Source of the DNA: Haloimpatiens sp. FM7315
GTDB taxonomy: Bacteria; Bacillota; Clostridia; Clostridiales; Clostridiaceae
Assembly: GCA_041861885.1 (NCBI GenBank)
Contig: JBGVUE010000001.1
Location: forward strand, 608,001-672,000
Reading direction: 5' to 3'
Length of the DNA: 64,000 bases
Of this stretch, positions 8,764 to 18,781 are shown one piece after another (positions within the stretch are counted from its first letter, which is position 1; each line of letters opens with the position of its first letter). A program made the position numbers and the translations under genes. The notes under the pieces were generated by a model. It was not told the DNA's origin. It searched no databases and saw only the letters and a list, made by a program, of their open reading frames with translations.

Positions 8764-9765
8764 ATGGCATTATTTGAAAGTTATGAAAGAAGAATTGATC
8801 AAATAACACCTGTACTTGAAAAGTATGGTATGAAAACTATAGAAGATGCTAAAGCTGTATGTGATGAAAAAGGAATAGATGTTTATAACATAGTTAAGTC
8901 AACACAACCAATATGTTTTGAAAATGCATGTTGGGCATACATTTTAGGAGCTGCTATTGCAATAAAAAAAGGATGTAAAAAGGCTGCTGAAGCTGGAGAA
9001 GCTTTAGGAGAAGGACTTCAAGCTTTTTGTATTCCAGGATCTGTTGCAGATGACAGAAAAGTTGGTATAGGTCACGGAAACTTAGCTGCTATGCTACTTA
9101 GAGAAGAAACTAAATGCTTTGCTTTCTTAGCAGGACATGAGTCTTTTGCTGCAGCTGAAGGTGCTATAAAAATAGCAGAAAAAGCTAACAGAGTAAGAAA
9201 AGAGCCATTAAGAGTTATATTAAATGGTCTTGGAAAAGATGCAGCTTATGTAATTTCAAGAATTAATGGTTTTACATATGTTGAGACAAAATTCGATTAT
9301 TATACAGGAAAATTAGACGTAGTTAGAGAAGTCCCATTCTCAAAAGGACCAAGAGCTAAGGTTAAATGCTATGGTTCAGATGACGTTAGAGAAGGTGTTG
9401 CAATAATGCATAAGGAGGGAGTTGACGTATCAATAACTGGTAACTCAACTAACCCAACAAGATTCCAACATCCAGTTGCAGGAACATACAAAAAAGAATG
9501 TATTGAGCAAGGTAAAAAATACTTCTCAGTTGCTTCAGGTGGTGGTACTGGAAGAACTCTTCACCCAGATAACATGGCAGCAGGTCCAGCTTCATATGGT
9601 ATGACAGATACTATGGGAAGAATGCACTCAGATGCTCAGTTCGCAGGTTCATCATCAGTTCCAGCTCACGTTGAAATGATGGGACTTATCGGAATGGGTA
9701 ACAACCCAATGGTTGGAGCTTCAGTTGCAGTAGCAGTTGCTGTTGAAGAGGCTATGAATAAATAA
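8764..9765 (+). CDS. GGGtGRT protein
   Basis: Soluble protein of the GGGtGRT family, named after the motif seen here as SVASGGGTGRTLHPDN (about residues 258-273). The Gly-rich C-terminus continues with GMTDTMGRMHSDAQFAGSS and AHVEMMGLIGMGNNPMVGAS. Function unknown; it is co-transcribed with the NifU-like gene (21 nt apart), suggesting a joint redox or Fe-S role. The ribosome site GGGAGG (8749-8754) is only 3 nt from ATG 8758 but 9 nt from ATG 8764, so I use the latter (MALFESYERR). Terminated by the hairpin at 9840-9895. Confidence 0.85.
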   Translation: MALFESYERRIDQITPVLEKYGMKTIEDAKAVCDEKGIDVYNIVKSTQPICFENACWAYILGAAIAIKKGCKKAAEAGEALGEGLQAFCIPGSVADDRKVGIGHGNLAAMLLREETKCFAFLAGHESFAAAEGAIKIAEKANRVRKEPLRVILNGLGKDAAYVISRINGFTYVETKFDYYTGKLDVVREVPFSKGPRAKVKCYGSDDVREGVAIMHKEGVDVSITGNSTNPTRFQHPVAGTYKKECIEQGKKYFSVASGGGTGRTLHPDNMAAGPASYGMTDTMGRMHSDAQFAGSSSVPAHVEMMGLIGMGNNPMVGASVAVAVAVEEAMNK

Positions 9766-9785
9766 AGTATCTAATATCCAACAAC

Positions 9786-9840
9786 AATAAAGTCATGTTA
9801 CAGTTAATAAACTTGTGTTACTGATAATAAAGTTGTGTTA
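9786..9840 (+). repeat. Three imperfect 20-bp tandem repeats
   Basis: Units begin at 9786, 9806 and 9826, each starting AATAAA followed by a TTGTGTTA-like segment. They lie between the GGGtGRT stop codon and the terminator. Confidence 0.6.
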
Positions 9841-9895
9841 AAGGCTGAGCAGCCATGAAGGGTTTCCCCTTCACTAACTGCTCAGCCTTTTTATT
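9840..9895 (+). terminator. Strong terminator of the GGGtGRT operon
   Basis: AAGGCTGAGCAG pairs with CTGCTCAGCCTT (9878-9889), with an inner GAAGGG/CCCTTC stem, and TTTTT follows. Confidence 0.9.
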
Positions 9896-9957
9896 TCCCC
9901 GCCTTTACGCTTTAGATACCAGCCCCCTGCCTGTGCACTTGGTTTTTGGAAAAAACA

Positions 9958-10020
9958 AGGGACGGTTAACATTTTTTAATTGTAAAATATATTAAAAAGT
10001 TGTTAACCGTCCCTAATTAT
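9958..10020. repeat. REPIN copy 1 (GGGACGGTTAAC inverted pair)
   Basis: AGGGACGGTTAACA (from 9958) and its inverse TGTTAACCGTCCCT (to 10014) enclose a 29-nt AT-rich centre. The 62 nt 9959-10020 are identical to 12135-12196, on the far side of the glycosyltransferase-methyltransferase gene. Confidence 0.9.
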
Positions 10021-10126
10021 AAAGTACTAATTGTTTCGAGGTAAAGCATAAAATTAATAAGGCTAGATAATAAAAGTTTTAGTAAGAACTTTTATCTAAT
10101 TAGAAATATAAAGTGGATGTGATTTT

Positions 10127-12117
10127 GTGTTAAAAAATGAAAAATATAAAAATGAATCTATGAGATTAGAGCCAAGGAAAAAATTAGTTTTCTTTGTAAA
10201 GCAAGGGCTGGACAATTTTCTTACGGATATTATAAGAAATCTATCTTTGAAGTATGACACAAAAAAATAATAGTAAGAAATTATAAAGAAATTGATGAAG
10301 GAATGAGATGGGCTGATATATGCTGGTTTGAGTGGTGTGATGATTTAATTGTTTATGGAAGCAAACAAAAACTTGCTAAAGAAAAGATTATTTTATGCAG
10401 ATTGCATAGATACGAGTGTTTTACTAAGTATCCTAGAGAAGTATTTTGGGATAATGTAGACAAATTAATTTTGGTTACAGATCATTTGAAAAAATTATTG
10501 TCTTTGCAAATATATGATATTGAAAAAAGTAAATATCATAACCATTAAAAATGGTGTAGATATGGATAAATATAAATTATTAGAAAGAAAAACAGGTTTT
10601 AATGTTGCTTACGTTGGGTATATAAATGATAGAAAAAATCCAATATTACTACTTCAAATAATTAAAAAATTAGTAGAAAAAGACCAAAGATTTAAATTGT
10701 ATGTAGCTGGGAGTTTTCAAAGTTTATTGATTAAAATTTATTGGAATTATGAAATAAAGAAAATGAATTTAGAAAATAACGTAGTTTTTGAGGGATGGCA
10801 AAAGGATATAAGTAATTGGTTAGAAGACAAAAATTATATCTTATCTTCTAGTATTCATGAAAGTTTTGGGTATGGAATAGCAGAAGCTATGGCAAGGGGC
10901 ATAAAACCTGTTATTCATGATTTTATTTATTCTAATGAAATCTGGGATGATAAATATTTATTTAACACTGTAGATGAAGCTGTAAGCAAAATTTCTGAAG
11001 AAGAATATAATTCAAAAGAGTATAGAAAGTTTATTGAAGATAACTATTCAGTTAATTTGCAAATGGATAGCATAGAGAGATTATTAGAAGGCATAAATAA
11101 AAAGCAGGAAAAAAATAAGAATATTAATAGAATTGCTAGTGAATCAAATGAGAAAGACTTTTATAATTGTATTAAAAAAATGAATGATTTTATTCCGTAT
11201 TTCTGTAAAGATTATGATAACTACAATTTTCAATCAGCAAAAATAATCTTTGGGAAAAGAGAAGTAATCTATTCAGGAATGGAATTAATAGAATATGCAT
11301 TAAAAAATGATGAAAATAAGCAAATTATTATAAATAACATTTGGTACCATAAAGAAATAAAATCTTTTGTTTTGCCAGATGTAATTGATAAGAGTAAGAA
11401 TAAAAGCTTTATAATTGGTTTTGCAAAAGAGCTTTTAGAGACAAAAACTGAGTTTAAAAATGGTATTGCAGGTTATGTGTTTGAAAAAAATTACAAGAAG
11501 ACATTAATAAAAATTTTTTAGCATACAACTGGCAAAGAGCTATACCTGCGTCAAAATTTATGCCTTTAAGAGGGAATTTATTAATATATGAAAGATATTG
11601 TTTTGCAAGTAAATTTATTAATGAAAATAGTAAGGTTTTAGAAGCACCTTGTGGTTTTGGGTATGGAGCTGCATATATAGCTAAATTTTCAAATAATGTA
11701 GAAGCAAGCGATATTGTAGGAGATAATATAAACTTTGCTAAAAGTGTATACCCTATTAGCAATATTAATTGGTGTACTAATGATGTGACAAAACTAAATT
11801 ATAGTGAAAATGAGTTTGATATTTATATATCTTTTGAGGTATTTGAACATCTTTCACTAGATTCAATAGATAATTATCTTAAAGAAGCAGTTAGAGTTAT
11901 AAAAAAAGGAGGAAAATTTATAATATCTACACCTAATAAATCAATGAGAGTAAATGTTAATAACCCATTTCATATAAAGGAATACACTTTTATTGAATTC
12001 AAAAATATATTGGAAAAATATTTTAAAGATATAGAGTATTATTCAATATTAAATTCTATGGTTATAAGTGGAGTGAATCCTTCCTCATATAGTCTGATTG
12101 CAGTATGCACAAAGTAA
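10127..12117 (+). pseudogene. Glycosyltransferase (GT4-like) fused to SAM methyltransferase, frameshifted
   Basis: Four frames join into one protein of about 660 aa. Residues about 1-330 form a group-1 glycosyltransferase: donor-domain segments VAYVGYINDRKNP, EGWQKDISNWL and SSIHESFGYGIAEAMARG. After a linker (about 330-460) comes a class I methyltransferase with motif I VLEAPCGFGYGAAYIA, EFDIYISFEVFEHL and RVIKKGGKFIISTPN. The breaks lie in A-runs at 10261-10267, 10523-10528 and 11484-11490; one-nt changes at each restore continuity. The start is taken as GTG 10127. Flanking identical REPINs and lack of partner genes suggest an accessory surface-glycan gene acquired or exchanged as a unit. 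Acceptor unknown. Confidence 0.7.
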
Positions 12118-12133
12118 AAAACATGGAAAAGCT

Positions 12134-12196
12134 AGGGACGGTTAACATTTTTTAATTGTAAAATATATTAAAAAGTTGTTAACCGTCCCTAATTAT
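12134..12196. repeat. REPIN copy 2, identical to copy 1
   Basis: Inverted GGGACGGTTAAC pair, 12134-12190. With the next six bases it is identical to copy 1 over 62 nt and in direct orientation. Confidence 0.9.
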
Positions 12197-12326
12197 TTTC
12201 CAAGTTATTTCGATTATATTTATTATATTAATTATATTATTTAATGAGTAAACATATTGAAAATGCAGTAAAACTGTAATTTATAAAAAGATTGAAAAGA
12301 AGTTTTATTATTTAGGGGGAGAACAA

Positions 12327-13727
12327 ATGATAAAAAAATAAAGTTTTTATGTTATTCCTATTAACTTTAAGTATAAGTTTAATAGGAAACAAAAGTGCTT
12401 TAGCAAAAAATAATATGAATTTGAAAAGATTAGAGGGGTTAAATAGATATGAAACCTGCTCTAAGGTTGCTTCTGATGGCTGGAGTAAGTCTGATTATGC
12501 GGTTATATGTAATGGACAAGAGTTTCCAGATGCATTATCTTCAGCGCCTCTAGCTAAAAAGTATAATGCGCCTATACTACTTACTGAAAGTGGAAAGTTA
12601 ACGGATTCTACTAAAGTGCAGCTACAAAAGCTTAAGGTTAAAAAGGTTTTTATAGTAGGAGGAGAAGGTGCTGTAAGCTTAAAGACTGAAAACACATTAA
12701 AAACTATGAAAATTAATATAGAGAGAATATGTGGAAAAGATAGATTTGAGACAAGTACCAATGTAGCAAAAAAGTTAACGGAAAAGGTATTTTTGTTGTA
12801 TCAGGGCAGTACTATGAAGACGCCCTAAGTGTTTCACCTATAGCAAGCAAATTAGGCTATTCTATAGTGCTTGTAGGAAAAACATCCATACCTGATGTTG
12901 TTAAAAGCTACATAAAATCAAAGAACTGTGAAATAAATGTAGTTGGAGGATCAGATGTTATTAATGCTGATGTAGTTAGAGATTTAAGAGCTAATAAAGT
13001 GTATAATGGGGCGACAAAGTGTGATAGAAATGTAGCCATTATAAATGATTATAAAGATAAATTGGATTTAAGTAAATTATATATAGCTAGTGACAAAGGT
13101 TTTGCTGATGCTCTAAGTGGAAGTGCTTTAGCTGGGTTAAATAATAATCCTATTATATTAGTTGGAAATAATAATAAGGATATTGTAAATAGTTTTATTA
13201 AAAACAATGATAATATCAAAAATATAAATATATTAGGGGGAGAGGGCGCTGTTAGTGAAGATATAGTAAATAGCATTGTAAATACTGAAGACACAAGCGA
13301 TAAAACTGACAAAAAAGAAGAGACTATATCTATAAAACAGACTGTTAAAGTACCAGATACTTTATTTGGAAATTATGAAATAAGGATTAATAGTATAGAA
13401 TCAACAAATGAAAGAAATGAATTTAGTTATAGTAATCCTTATGAAGTGTATAAAATAAATTACACTTATAAGCTTTTAAGTAAAGGTGAAGATAGCATGG
13501 GAGTATTTTTATTTCAGCCTTTTGATGCTATAGATAGTAAAGGCGAGGTAGGATATAGCTATCCTAATAGTGGACTTGCTCCTGAAGAATTAAAAATAAC
13601 AGGAAGTAAATGTAGTGCAGAGGCATTTATAGGAGTAAATAATGAAACGAACTATTTAACATTAACATTAGATTATATGCATAATGGTGAAATTTTCCAC
13701 GTAACATTTAAAGTACCAACTAAATAA
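12327..13727 (+). pseudogene. Cell-wall-binding repeat 2 (CWB2) surface protein, frameshifted
   Basis: Secreted protein with an N-terminal signal peptide (LLTLSISLIGNKSALA) and tandem CWB2 repeats, which bind anionic wall polymers in clostridial S-layer proteins. Repeat landmarks: RLEGLNRYETCSKVA, DALSSAPLAKKYNAPILLTE and VFIVGGEGAVS, recurring as NINILGGEGAVSEDIV. The last 130 residues (about 13340-13727) form a different beta-rich domain resembling a DUF4352-like fold, unassigned. ATG 12327 has a GGGGGAG site. Frame breaks lie near A/T runs at 12332-12348 and at the T-run 12790-12794, where one more T gives KVFFVVSGQYYEDALSV. Possibly expressed if the runs are assembly errors. Confidence 0.8.
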
Positions 13728-13904
13728 GTTGAACTTTAAATTAATATACTAAATGTGTGGTTATAAACGCAAATACAATCATATCAAAAGCTGGTAAATG
13801 AATAACAATATTAATTTTAGATATAACAATAAAAATATATTGATAAACGATAAAACATGTGATATATTATAAACATAAAATAATTCTATATGGAGGATAT
13901 GTTT

Positions 13905-14123
13905 ATGAAGAAATATATTGTATCTTTAATATTTATTATCATTGGAATTGGTTGTGGTGTTGCTTATAACATAATAGGATCTGAAATTGCAGCAGATGGA
14001 ACTCTTGTAGAACCTTTTTTCTTAATACCTTTTAGTTTTATATTTTGTCTTATAGGTCTTATAATTGCAATGGTAGTAACCATAAAATCATTTGTTTTAA
14101 AATCAAAAGTAGTTAAAAAGTAA
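13905..14123 (+). CDS. Small two-helix membrane protein (DUF3955-like)
   Basis: 72 aa with two hydrophobic helices (about residues 4-24 and 38-62) and a basic tail. It resembles the small DUF3955 family; no function known. ATG 13905 is 8 nt from GGAGG (13892-13896); ATG 13899 is too close to it. Stands alone, followed by a REPIN. Confidence 0.6.
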   Translation: MKKYIVSLIFIIIGIGCGVAYNIIGSEIAADGTLVEPFFLIPFSFIFCLIGLIIAMVVTIKSFVLKSKVVKK

Positions 14124-14162
14124 AAAAGATAAATATAAATAATAAAATAAATAATAAAAGAT

Positions 14163-14212
14163 AGGGACGGTTAACAACTTTTTTATATATCAAAAAGTTG
14201 TTAACCGTCCCT
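14163..14212. repeat. REPIN copy 3
   Basis: Inverted GGGACGGTTAACAACTTTTT pair with a short AT loop (50 bp). Its centre differs from copies 1 and 2 but nearly matches copy 4 at 19710, which has two extra bases in the loop. Confidence 0.88.
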
Positions 14213-14215
14213 AAA

Positions 14216-14254
14216 AATTCATCTTCTATTTAAATATTAAATAGAAGATGAATT
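14216..14254. repeat. Perfect 18-bp inverted repeat
   Basis: AATTCATCTTCTATTTAA and its exact complement enclose a 3-nt loop (ATA), starting four bases after REPIN copy 3. No T-run follows, so a terminator is doubtful. Confidence 0.75.
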
Positions 14255-14410
14255 ATCTATTTATAAAAAGGATTAGTGCTTAAAAAATATTCATGATATA
14301 CTTTTATATGTAAAATTTAATCGATGTTTTTAGAGTTTTATTTACATAAAGTTACAAAATTATGTATTATTAACATGAATTTGAATGTTTAAATATTATA
14401 GGTGATTATA

Positions 14411-15463
14411 TTGATTAATTATGAAAATATTTTAAGAAAAGAAAGAATTAAAAATTTCTATGAAGGCAATGACGTAGATAGAGTACCTTTTTATACAAAT
14501 GCAACGATATATTCAGGTGTGCTCGGAAAACTGAGTTCTAAAGAATTTTATTTAAATCCAGAGCTTTCCTATAGTACGCAAAGATTGGTTTTAGATATTC
14601 ATCACTGTGACGGGAGTCCTTCTTTTGATTTCCCGGGGTATACTGGTTTGATGTTTGGTGGAGAAATTGAGTACAAAGATAATCCATATGTGTCAATTCC
14701 TTTGATTAAACCAAGAGTTAAATCAATTAGTGATATAGAAAAAATAAAAGTTCCAAATTTAGAGATAGATATTGAAGAAAATTTAAAATTTAAATTTTTT
14801 AAGATTTTAAATGAAAAGGGTGTATCAATACCCATAAGCATGGGCTCACCATTAGAGATAGTTAGTAATATCTGTGATATTACTTTACTTGTAAAGCTAT
14901 TTCGAAAAGACACTGAAGCATTACATAGACTTCTAAGATGTGCTACAGATTATCTAAAGTTAATGGGGAATATTACAATAAATATGTTTGGCATAGACAA
15001 GTGCTATTGTTCATCTAATTTTCCCATAGAATCTTTGATTTCAACAAAACTATTTGAAAACCATTCTTTACCATATTTTCTCGAGGTATACGAGTACTTT
15101 AGAAGTAAAGGTGTAAAAAGCTATTCTCTCCATTTATGTGGAAATCACAACAGAAATTTAGAAATTTTTAGACATATAGGTTTACCAGATAGAACCTTTA
15201 TAAGCTTAGATGAAAAAATAGATATGGATAAAGCATCCTCAATTTTTGGAGAAAAATATATTTTAGCTGGTAATGTTTCTTCAAATAGTCTATTAAACGG
15301 CACTTACAAAGAGGTGTATAGTATTTCAAAGGATATAATTATCAAAAATAAAAGCAGAAAAGGTGGATTTGCACTTATGCCATCTTGTACACTACCACCC
15401 TATACTCCGCCTTTAAATTTATATGCTATGTATAAAGCCTGTGAAGACTTTGGAAAATACTGA
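14411..15463 (+). CDS. Uroporphyrinogen decarboxylase-family protein (MtaA/CmuA-like methyltransferase)
   Basis: About 350-aa TIM-barrel of the URO-D superfamily, the group that includes corrinoid methyltransferases (MtaA, MtbA, CmuA). Candidate zinc ligands are His and Cys in SLHLCGNHNRNLE (about residues 237-249) plus Cys in LMPSCTLPPYTPP (about 323-335), the HxC...C layout of MtaA-type enzymes and not of true heme-pathway HemE. No corrinoid-protein gene is adjacent. A TTG at 14411 is preceded by AGGTGA at 6-7 nt, so I prefer it to GTG 14402. Upstream of DUF169 and an OpuC-type transporter; a link to methylated-compound use is inference. Confidence 0.75.
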   Translation: MINYENILRKERIKNFYEGNDVDRVPFYTNATIYSGVLGKLSSKEFYLNPELSYSTQRLVLDIHHCDGSPSFDFPGYTGLMFGGEIEYKDNPYVSIPLIKPRVKSISDIEKIKVPNLEIDIEENLKFKFFKILNEKGVSIPISMGSPLEIVSNICDITLLVKLFRKDTEALHRLLRCATDYLKLMGNITINMFGIDKCYCSSNFPIESLISTKLFENHSLPYFLEVYEYFRSKGVKSYSLHLCGNHNRNLEIFRHIGLPDRTFISLDEKIDMDKASSIFGEKYILAGNVSSNSLLNGTYKEVYSISKDIIIKNKSRKGGFALMPSCTLPPYTPPLNLYAMYKACEDFGKY

Positions 15464-15511
15464 TGCTTATATAGTACTGCTAGTAATTTGTAATTAATTA
15501 GAAATAATAAT

Positions 15512-15563
15512 ATAGATTTTTTTACTTTGTTTAGTAATAATAAAATAGATTTTTTTACTTTGT
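15512..15563. repeat. 19-bp direct repeat, period 33
   Basis: ATAGATTTTTTTACTTTGT occurs at 15512-15530 and exactly again at 15545-15563, in the spacer before the DUF169 gene. Confidence 0.7.
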
Positions 15564-15652
15564 ATAGAGAAATATATATAAATATTTTTTGATTTTTTAA
15601 TTAAAGGTTATGGTTCCTTAAAATACCAAATACATTCACATAGGGTGATTAA

Positions 15653-16423
15653 ATGGAATTAAGCGAGAAAATTAGCATTCTACCTAGTATTTTAAACTTA
15701 AAAAGACAAGTTGTAGGTGTAAAAATTATAAAAAATAAGGAAAACTACGATTTCATTGAAGCAAAGCAAATAAAAAATAAAATAACTTATTGTTATATGA
15801 TAAAGCTTGCTACTTATGGGAAGCATTTCAAAGCCAAAGCTGAAAACTTCCTATGTGATGGAGCTTCAAAGGCACTAGGTCTAATGACTGTTCCTGATAA
15901 TGTAATTTCTGGGCAAGTGTATGAATCTTTAGGATTATATGAAAATCGAGAGGTAGCAAAAGAAGCCCAAAGAGATGTTAAATATATAAAGGAAAAGAAT
16001 TATGGAGTGGAGATATTTTCTTTAAATAATTTTCCAGCAAAAGAATTTGATGTAGCAATTATTATTGATTCTTCTTATAAAATTATGAGACTTATGCAAG
16101 GATATTCCTATTATTATGGGGTAAATAAAAATATAAGTTTTAGCGGAAATCAGGGAATATGTTCTGAGGCTACCGCTGTTCCTTATATTAATGATGATGT
16201 TAACGCATCTATGTTATGTTCAGGAACAAGATTTTTTGCTAAGTGGAATGAAGATGATATAGCTTTTGGAATACCATATAGTAAAATGAGCAAAGTAATA
16301 GATGGAGTTATAAATACTATTAATCCTACAGAATCTGATGAAAAAAAGCAAGAAATTATTAAGAAATTAAAAGATAAAGACATAAATTTAAACATTGAAC
16401 TGGGAAAAAATTATTATATTTAG
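15653..16423 (+). CDS. DUF169-family protein
   Basis: 256 aa, soluble, belonging to the DUF169 family of unknown function common in anaerobes and methanogens. Seen: three Cys-containing segments (ENFLCDGASKALGL, GICSEATAVPY, SMLCSGTRFFAKW), typical of the family and possibly metal- or cluster-binding. ATG preceded by AGGGTGA. It is followed 13 nt later by the OpuC-type permease gene, so it is probably part of the transporter operon. Confidence 0.75.
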   Translation: MELSEKISILPSILNLKRQVVGVKIIKNKENYDFIEAKQIKNKITYCYMIKLATYGKHFKAKAENFLCDGASKALGLMTVPDNVISGQVYESLGLYENREVAKEAQRDVKYIKEKNYGVEIFSLNNFPAKEFDVAIIIDSSYKIMRLMQGYSYYYGVNKNISFSGNQGICSEATAVPYINDDVNASMLCSGTRFFAKWNEDDIAFGIPYSKMSKVIDGVINTINPTESDEKKQEIIKKLKDKDINLNIELGKNYYI

Positions 16424-16436
16424 GGGAGAGAATAAT

Positions 16437-17081
16437 TTGGTAGAGTATATTTTAAGTAATCAAGATAAGATAATTCAATATACATTGCTTCATGTTTCTT
16501 TGACAGTTTCATCCGTATTATTCTCTTTGATTTTATGGGTTCCTTTAGGAATATATATGACAAGAAATGAGAGATTGGCTAAATTTGTTTTAGCTATAAG
16601 TAATATTTTGTACTGTGTTCCATCTATATCCATGTTTGCGCTTTTAATAACTGTTCCTTTTTTAGGACTTGGAAGGAAGTCGGCGGTGCTTGCTTTGGTT
16701 TTATACTCAATGATGCCTATGACAAGAAGTGTTTATACTGGAATTAAAAATGTAGATGTTTCCTTAATTGAGGCTATGAGGGGAATGGGATTGAATAAAA
16801 GACAAATTTTCTTTGAAGTTCAGCTACCTATGGCAATTCCTTCTATATTTTCTGGATTTAGAATAATGACTATAATGATTACAAGTACAGCAACCCTTGC
16901 AACCTATATTGGTGAAAAAAACTTAGGAAGATTAATATCACAAGGTTTGTCTAGAAGTAATATGGACATGGTTTTGACTGGGGCAGTTCTTGTGTCTGTA
17001 ATTGCAGTGTTATTAGATTTTATACTACTAATAATAGAAAACAAACTAAGTTGGTATAATGTTAAGGCTGGTGAAAATTAA
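16437..17081 (+). CDS. Quaternary amine ABC transporter permease (OpuCB-like)
   Basis: Inner-membrane permease of a glycine betaine/carnitine/choline-type ABC transporter, about 214 aa with five or six helices. The permease-ATPase coupling loop is EAMRGMGLNKRQIFFEVQLP. A TTG start at 16437 fits the AGGGGAGA site (16422-16429) and avoids overlap with the DUF169 gene; an ATG at 16395 would lie inside it. First of two permeases flanking the ATPase gene, as in opuC operons. Confidence 0.85.
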   Translation: MVEYILSNQDKIIQYTLLHVSLTVSSVLFSLILWVPLGIYMTRNERLAKFVLAISNILYCVPSISMFALLITVPFLGLGRKSAVLALVLYSMMPMTRSVYTGIKNVDVSLIEAMRGMGLNKRQIFFEVQLPMAIPSIFSGFRIMTIMITSTATLATYIGEKNLGRLISQGLSRSNMDMVLTGAVLVSVIAVLLDFILLIIENKLSWYNVKAGEN

Positions 17082-17082
17082 A

Positions 17083-18048
17083 ATGATTATTATGAAAAAT
17101 GTTAAAAAATACTATGAAGGTCAGAAAACACCTGCAATTAATGATTTAAATTTAAATATTGAAACTGGTAAATTAACGGTGTTTTTAGGTAAATCTGGAT
17201 GCGGGAAATCTACTACTTTGAAATTGATAAATAGGATGATTCACGCTACAAGTGGGTCTATTGAAATAAACGGCAAAGATATAAAGGATTTTAATGAAAA
17301 CAATTTGCGAAGAGATATAGGGTATGTTATACAGGACATTGGTTTATTGCCAAATAAAACTGTAGAACAAAATATATCTATAGTTCCAAAATTAAAAAAG
17401 TGGAGTAAAGAAGATATAAAAAAGAGAGTAAGGGAACTTATTCTCATGATAGGGCTTGATCCTGATACTGATGGAAAAAAGTATCCGAGACAGTTAAGCG
17501 GTGGGCAGATGCAAAGAGTTGGAGTTGCAAGAGGACTTGCTGCTAATCCGGAGATCATTCTAATGGATGAGCCTTTTGGAGCAGTTGATCCAATATTGAG
17601 ATCCAAACTTCAAGATGATTTGTTAAAAATTCAAAAAGCGGAAAAGAAGACAATATGTTTTGTAACTCATGACATTGACGAGGCTATTAAACTTGGAGAT
17701 AAAATAGCTATATTTAATGAGGGTAGTGTGGTTCAATGTGATGACCCGCTGACTATTTTAATGAATCCGAAAAATGATTTTGTTAAAGAATTTATGGGTG
17801 AAACTAGAGTTTTAGAGGCATTTAAAATTGTTAGTTTACAGGATTTAGTTAAAGGAAGAGAAGAAAAAATAGTAGAAGTAAATGAAGATAAAAAGATAAA
17901 ATTAAAAGCAGATTGCAAATTATATAGAGCATTATCAAAATTAATTGAGAAGGACAAAAGTGTCATAACTATAATTGATAATGATAATAATTTTATTAAT
18001 GAGATTTCAATAAATGAGATAGCAAAATATTTATATAAGGAGAAGTAA
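17083..18048 (+). CDS. Quaternary amine ABC transporter ATPase (OpuCA-like)
   Basis: About 321-aa ATPase. Walker A FLGKSGCGKSTT, Q-loop YVIQDIGLLPN, signature LSGGQMQRVGVARGLA, Walker B IILMDEPFGAVDP, H-loop FVTHDIDEA. The C-terminal 75 residues are CBS-like, as in OpuCA/ProV, where they sense ionic strength or c-di-AMP; only part of a tandem CBS pair is visible. ATG 17083 is 8 nt from GGTGA and abuts the permease stop, so the genes are translationally coupled. Confidence 0.9.
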   Translation: MIIMKNVKKYYEGQKTPAINDLNLNIETGKLTVFLGKSGCGKSTTLKLINRMIHATSGSIEINGKDIKDFNENNLRRDIGYVIQDIGLLPNKTVEQNISIVPKLKKWSKEDIKKRVRELILMIGLDPDTDGKKYPRQLSGGQMQRVGVARGLAANPEIILMDEPFGAVDPILRSKLQDDLLKIQKAEKKTICFVTHDIDEAIKLGDKIAIFNEGSVVQCDDPLTILMNPKNDFVKEFMGETRVLEAFKIVSLQDLVKGREEKIVEVNEDKKIKLKADCKLYRALSKLIEKDKSVITIIDNDNNFINEISINEIAKYLYKEK

Positions 18049-18049
18049 T

Positions 18050-18715
18050 ATGAGTGTACATAGAGCCATAAATGCCTTAACAAAACTAGTTCCAATTAAT
18101 TTAGCTATTCATATGGGCTTAGTTTTTACTTCTCTATTTTTAGCCATTATTATTGGGATATCTTTAGGAGTTCTTTTAAGTCGACAAAAACTGAAGATAG
18201 TATCTAATATAGTATTGCAGATGTTAAATGTGCTTCAAACTATACCACCTTTTGCTTTTGTAGCAATATCATTACCTTTGCTTGGATTTGGATACAAGCC
18301 AACTATTATAGTACTAGTGTGTCAAGGAGTACTTCCGATTATCAAAGGAACTATGGTTGGAATATTGCAGGTTAATAGCAAAACGAGAGAAGCTGCTAAA
18401 GGCCTTGGAATGACGAATTTTGAGATTTTAAAAGAGTTAGAACTTCCAATGTCTATGCCTTATATTTTAAGTGGTGTGAAAATGTCATCCACATACGTTG
18501 TAAGTGTAGCTACTCTTGCAGGTTTTGTAGGTGCAGGTGGTCTTGGAACATTAATATCTAGTGGAATTGCTATGTTATATCCAGAGTATTTGTTAATTGG
18601 GGCAAGTTTATGTGCCATAATAGCCTTAGTGATGAATTTTATATTAGATAAAATAGAAAAAAAGATATTGTTTATGGAGTTTGGAGATGCTAAGGGATTA
18701 CAATGTAAAAATTAA
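18050..18715 (+). CDS. Quaternary amine ABC transporter permease (OpuCD-like)
   Basis: Second permease, 221 aa, about six helices. Coupling loop: EAAKGLGMTNFEILKELELP; glycine-rich GFVGAGGLGTLISSG, typical of ProW/OpuCD. It begins one nucleotide after the ATPase stop codon, with AAGGAGAAGT as ribosome site inside the ATPase gene's end. Confidence 0.9.
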   Translation: MSVHRAINALTKLVPINLAIHMGLVFTSLFLAIIIGISLGVLLSRQKLKIVSNIVLQMLNVLQTIPPFAFVAISLPLLGFGYKPTIIVLVCQGVLPIIKGTMVGILQVNSKTREAAKGLGMTNFEILKELELPMSMPYILSGVKMSSTYVVSVATLAGFVGAGGLGTLISSGIAMLYPEYLLIGASLCAIIALVMNFILDKIEKKILFMEFGDAKGLQCKN

Positions 18716-18781
18716 TATAAATAATTATATTTTTAAATAATTTCTTTGATTAATCTTATTATTAAAAGGGAGGATTAACCT

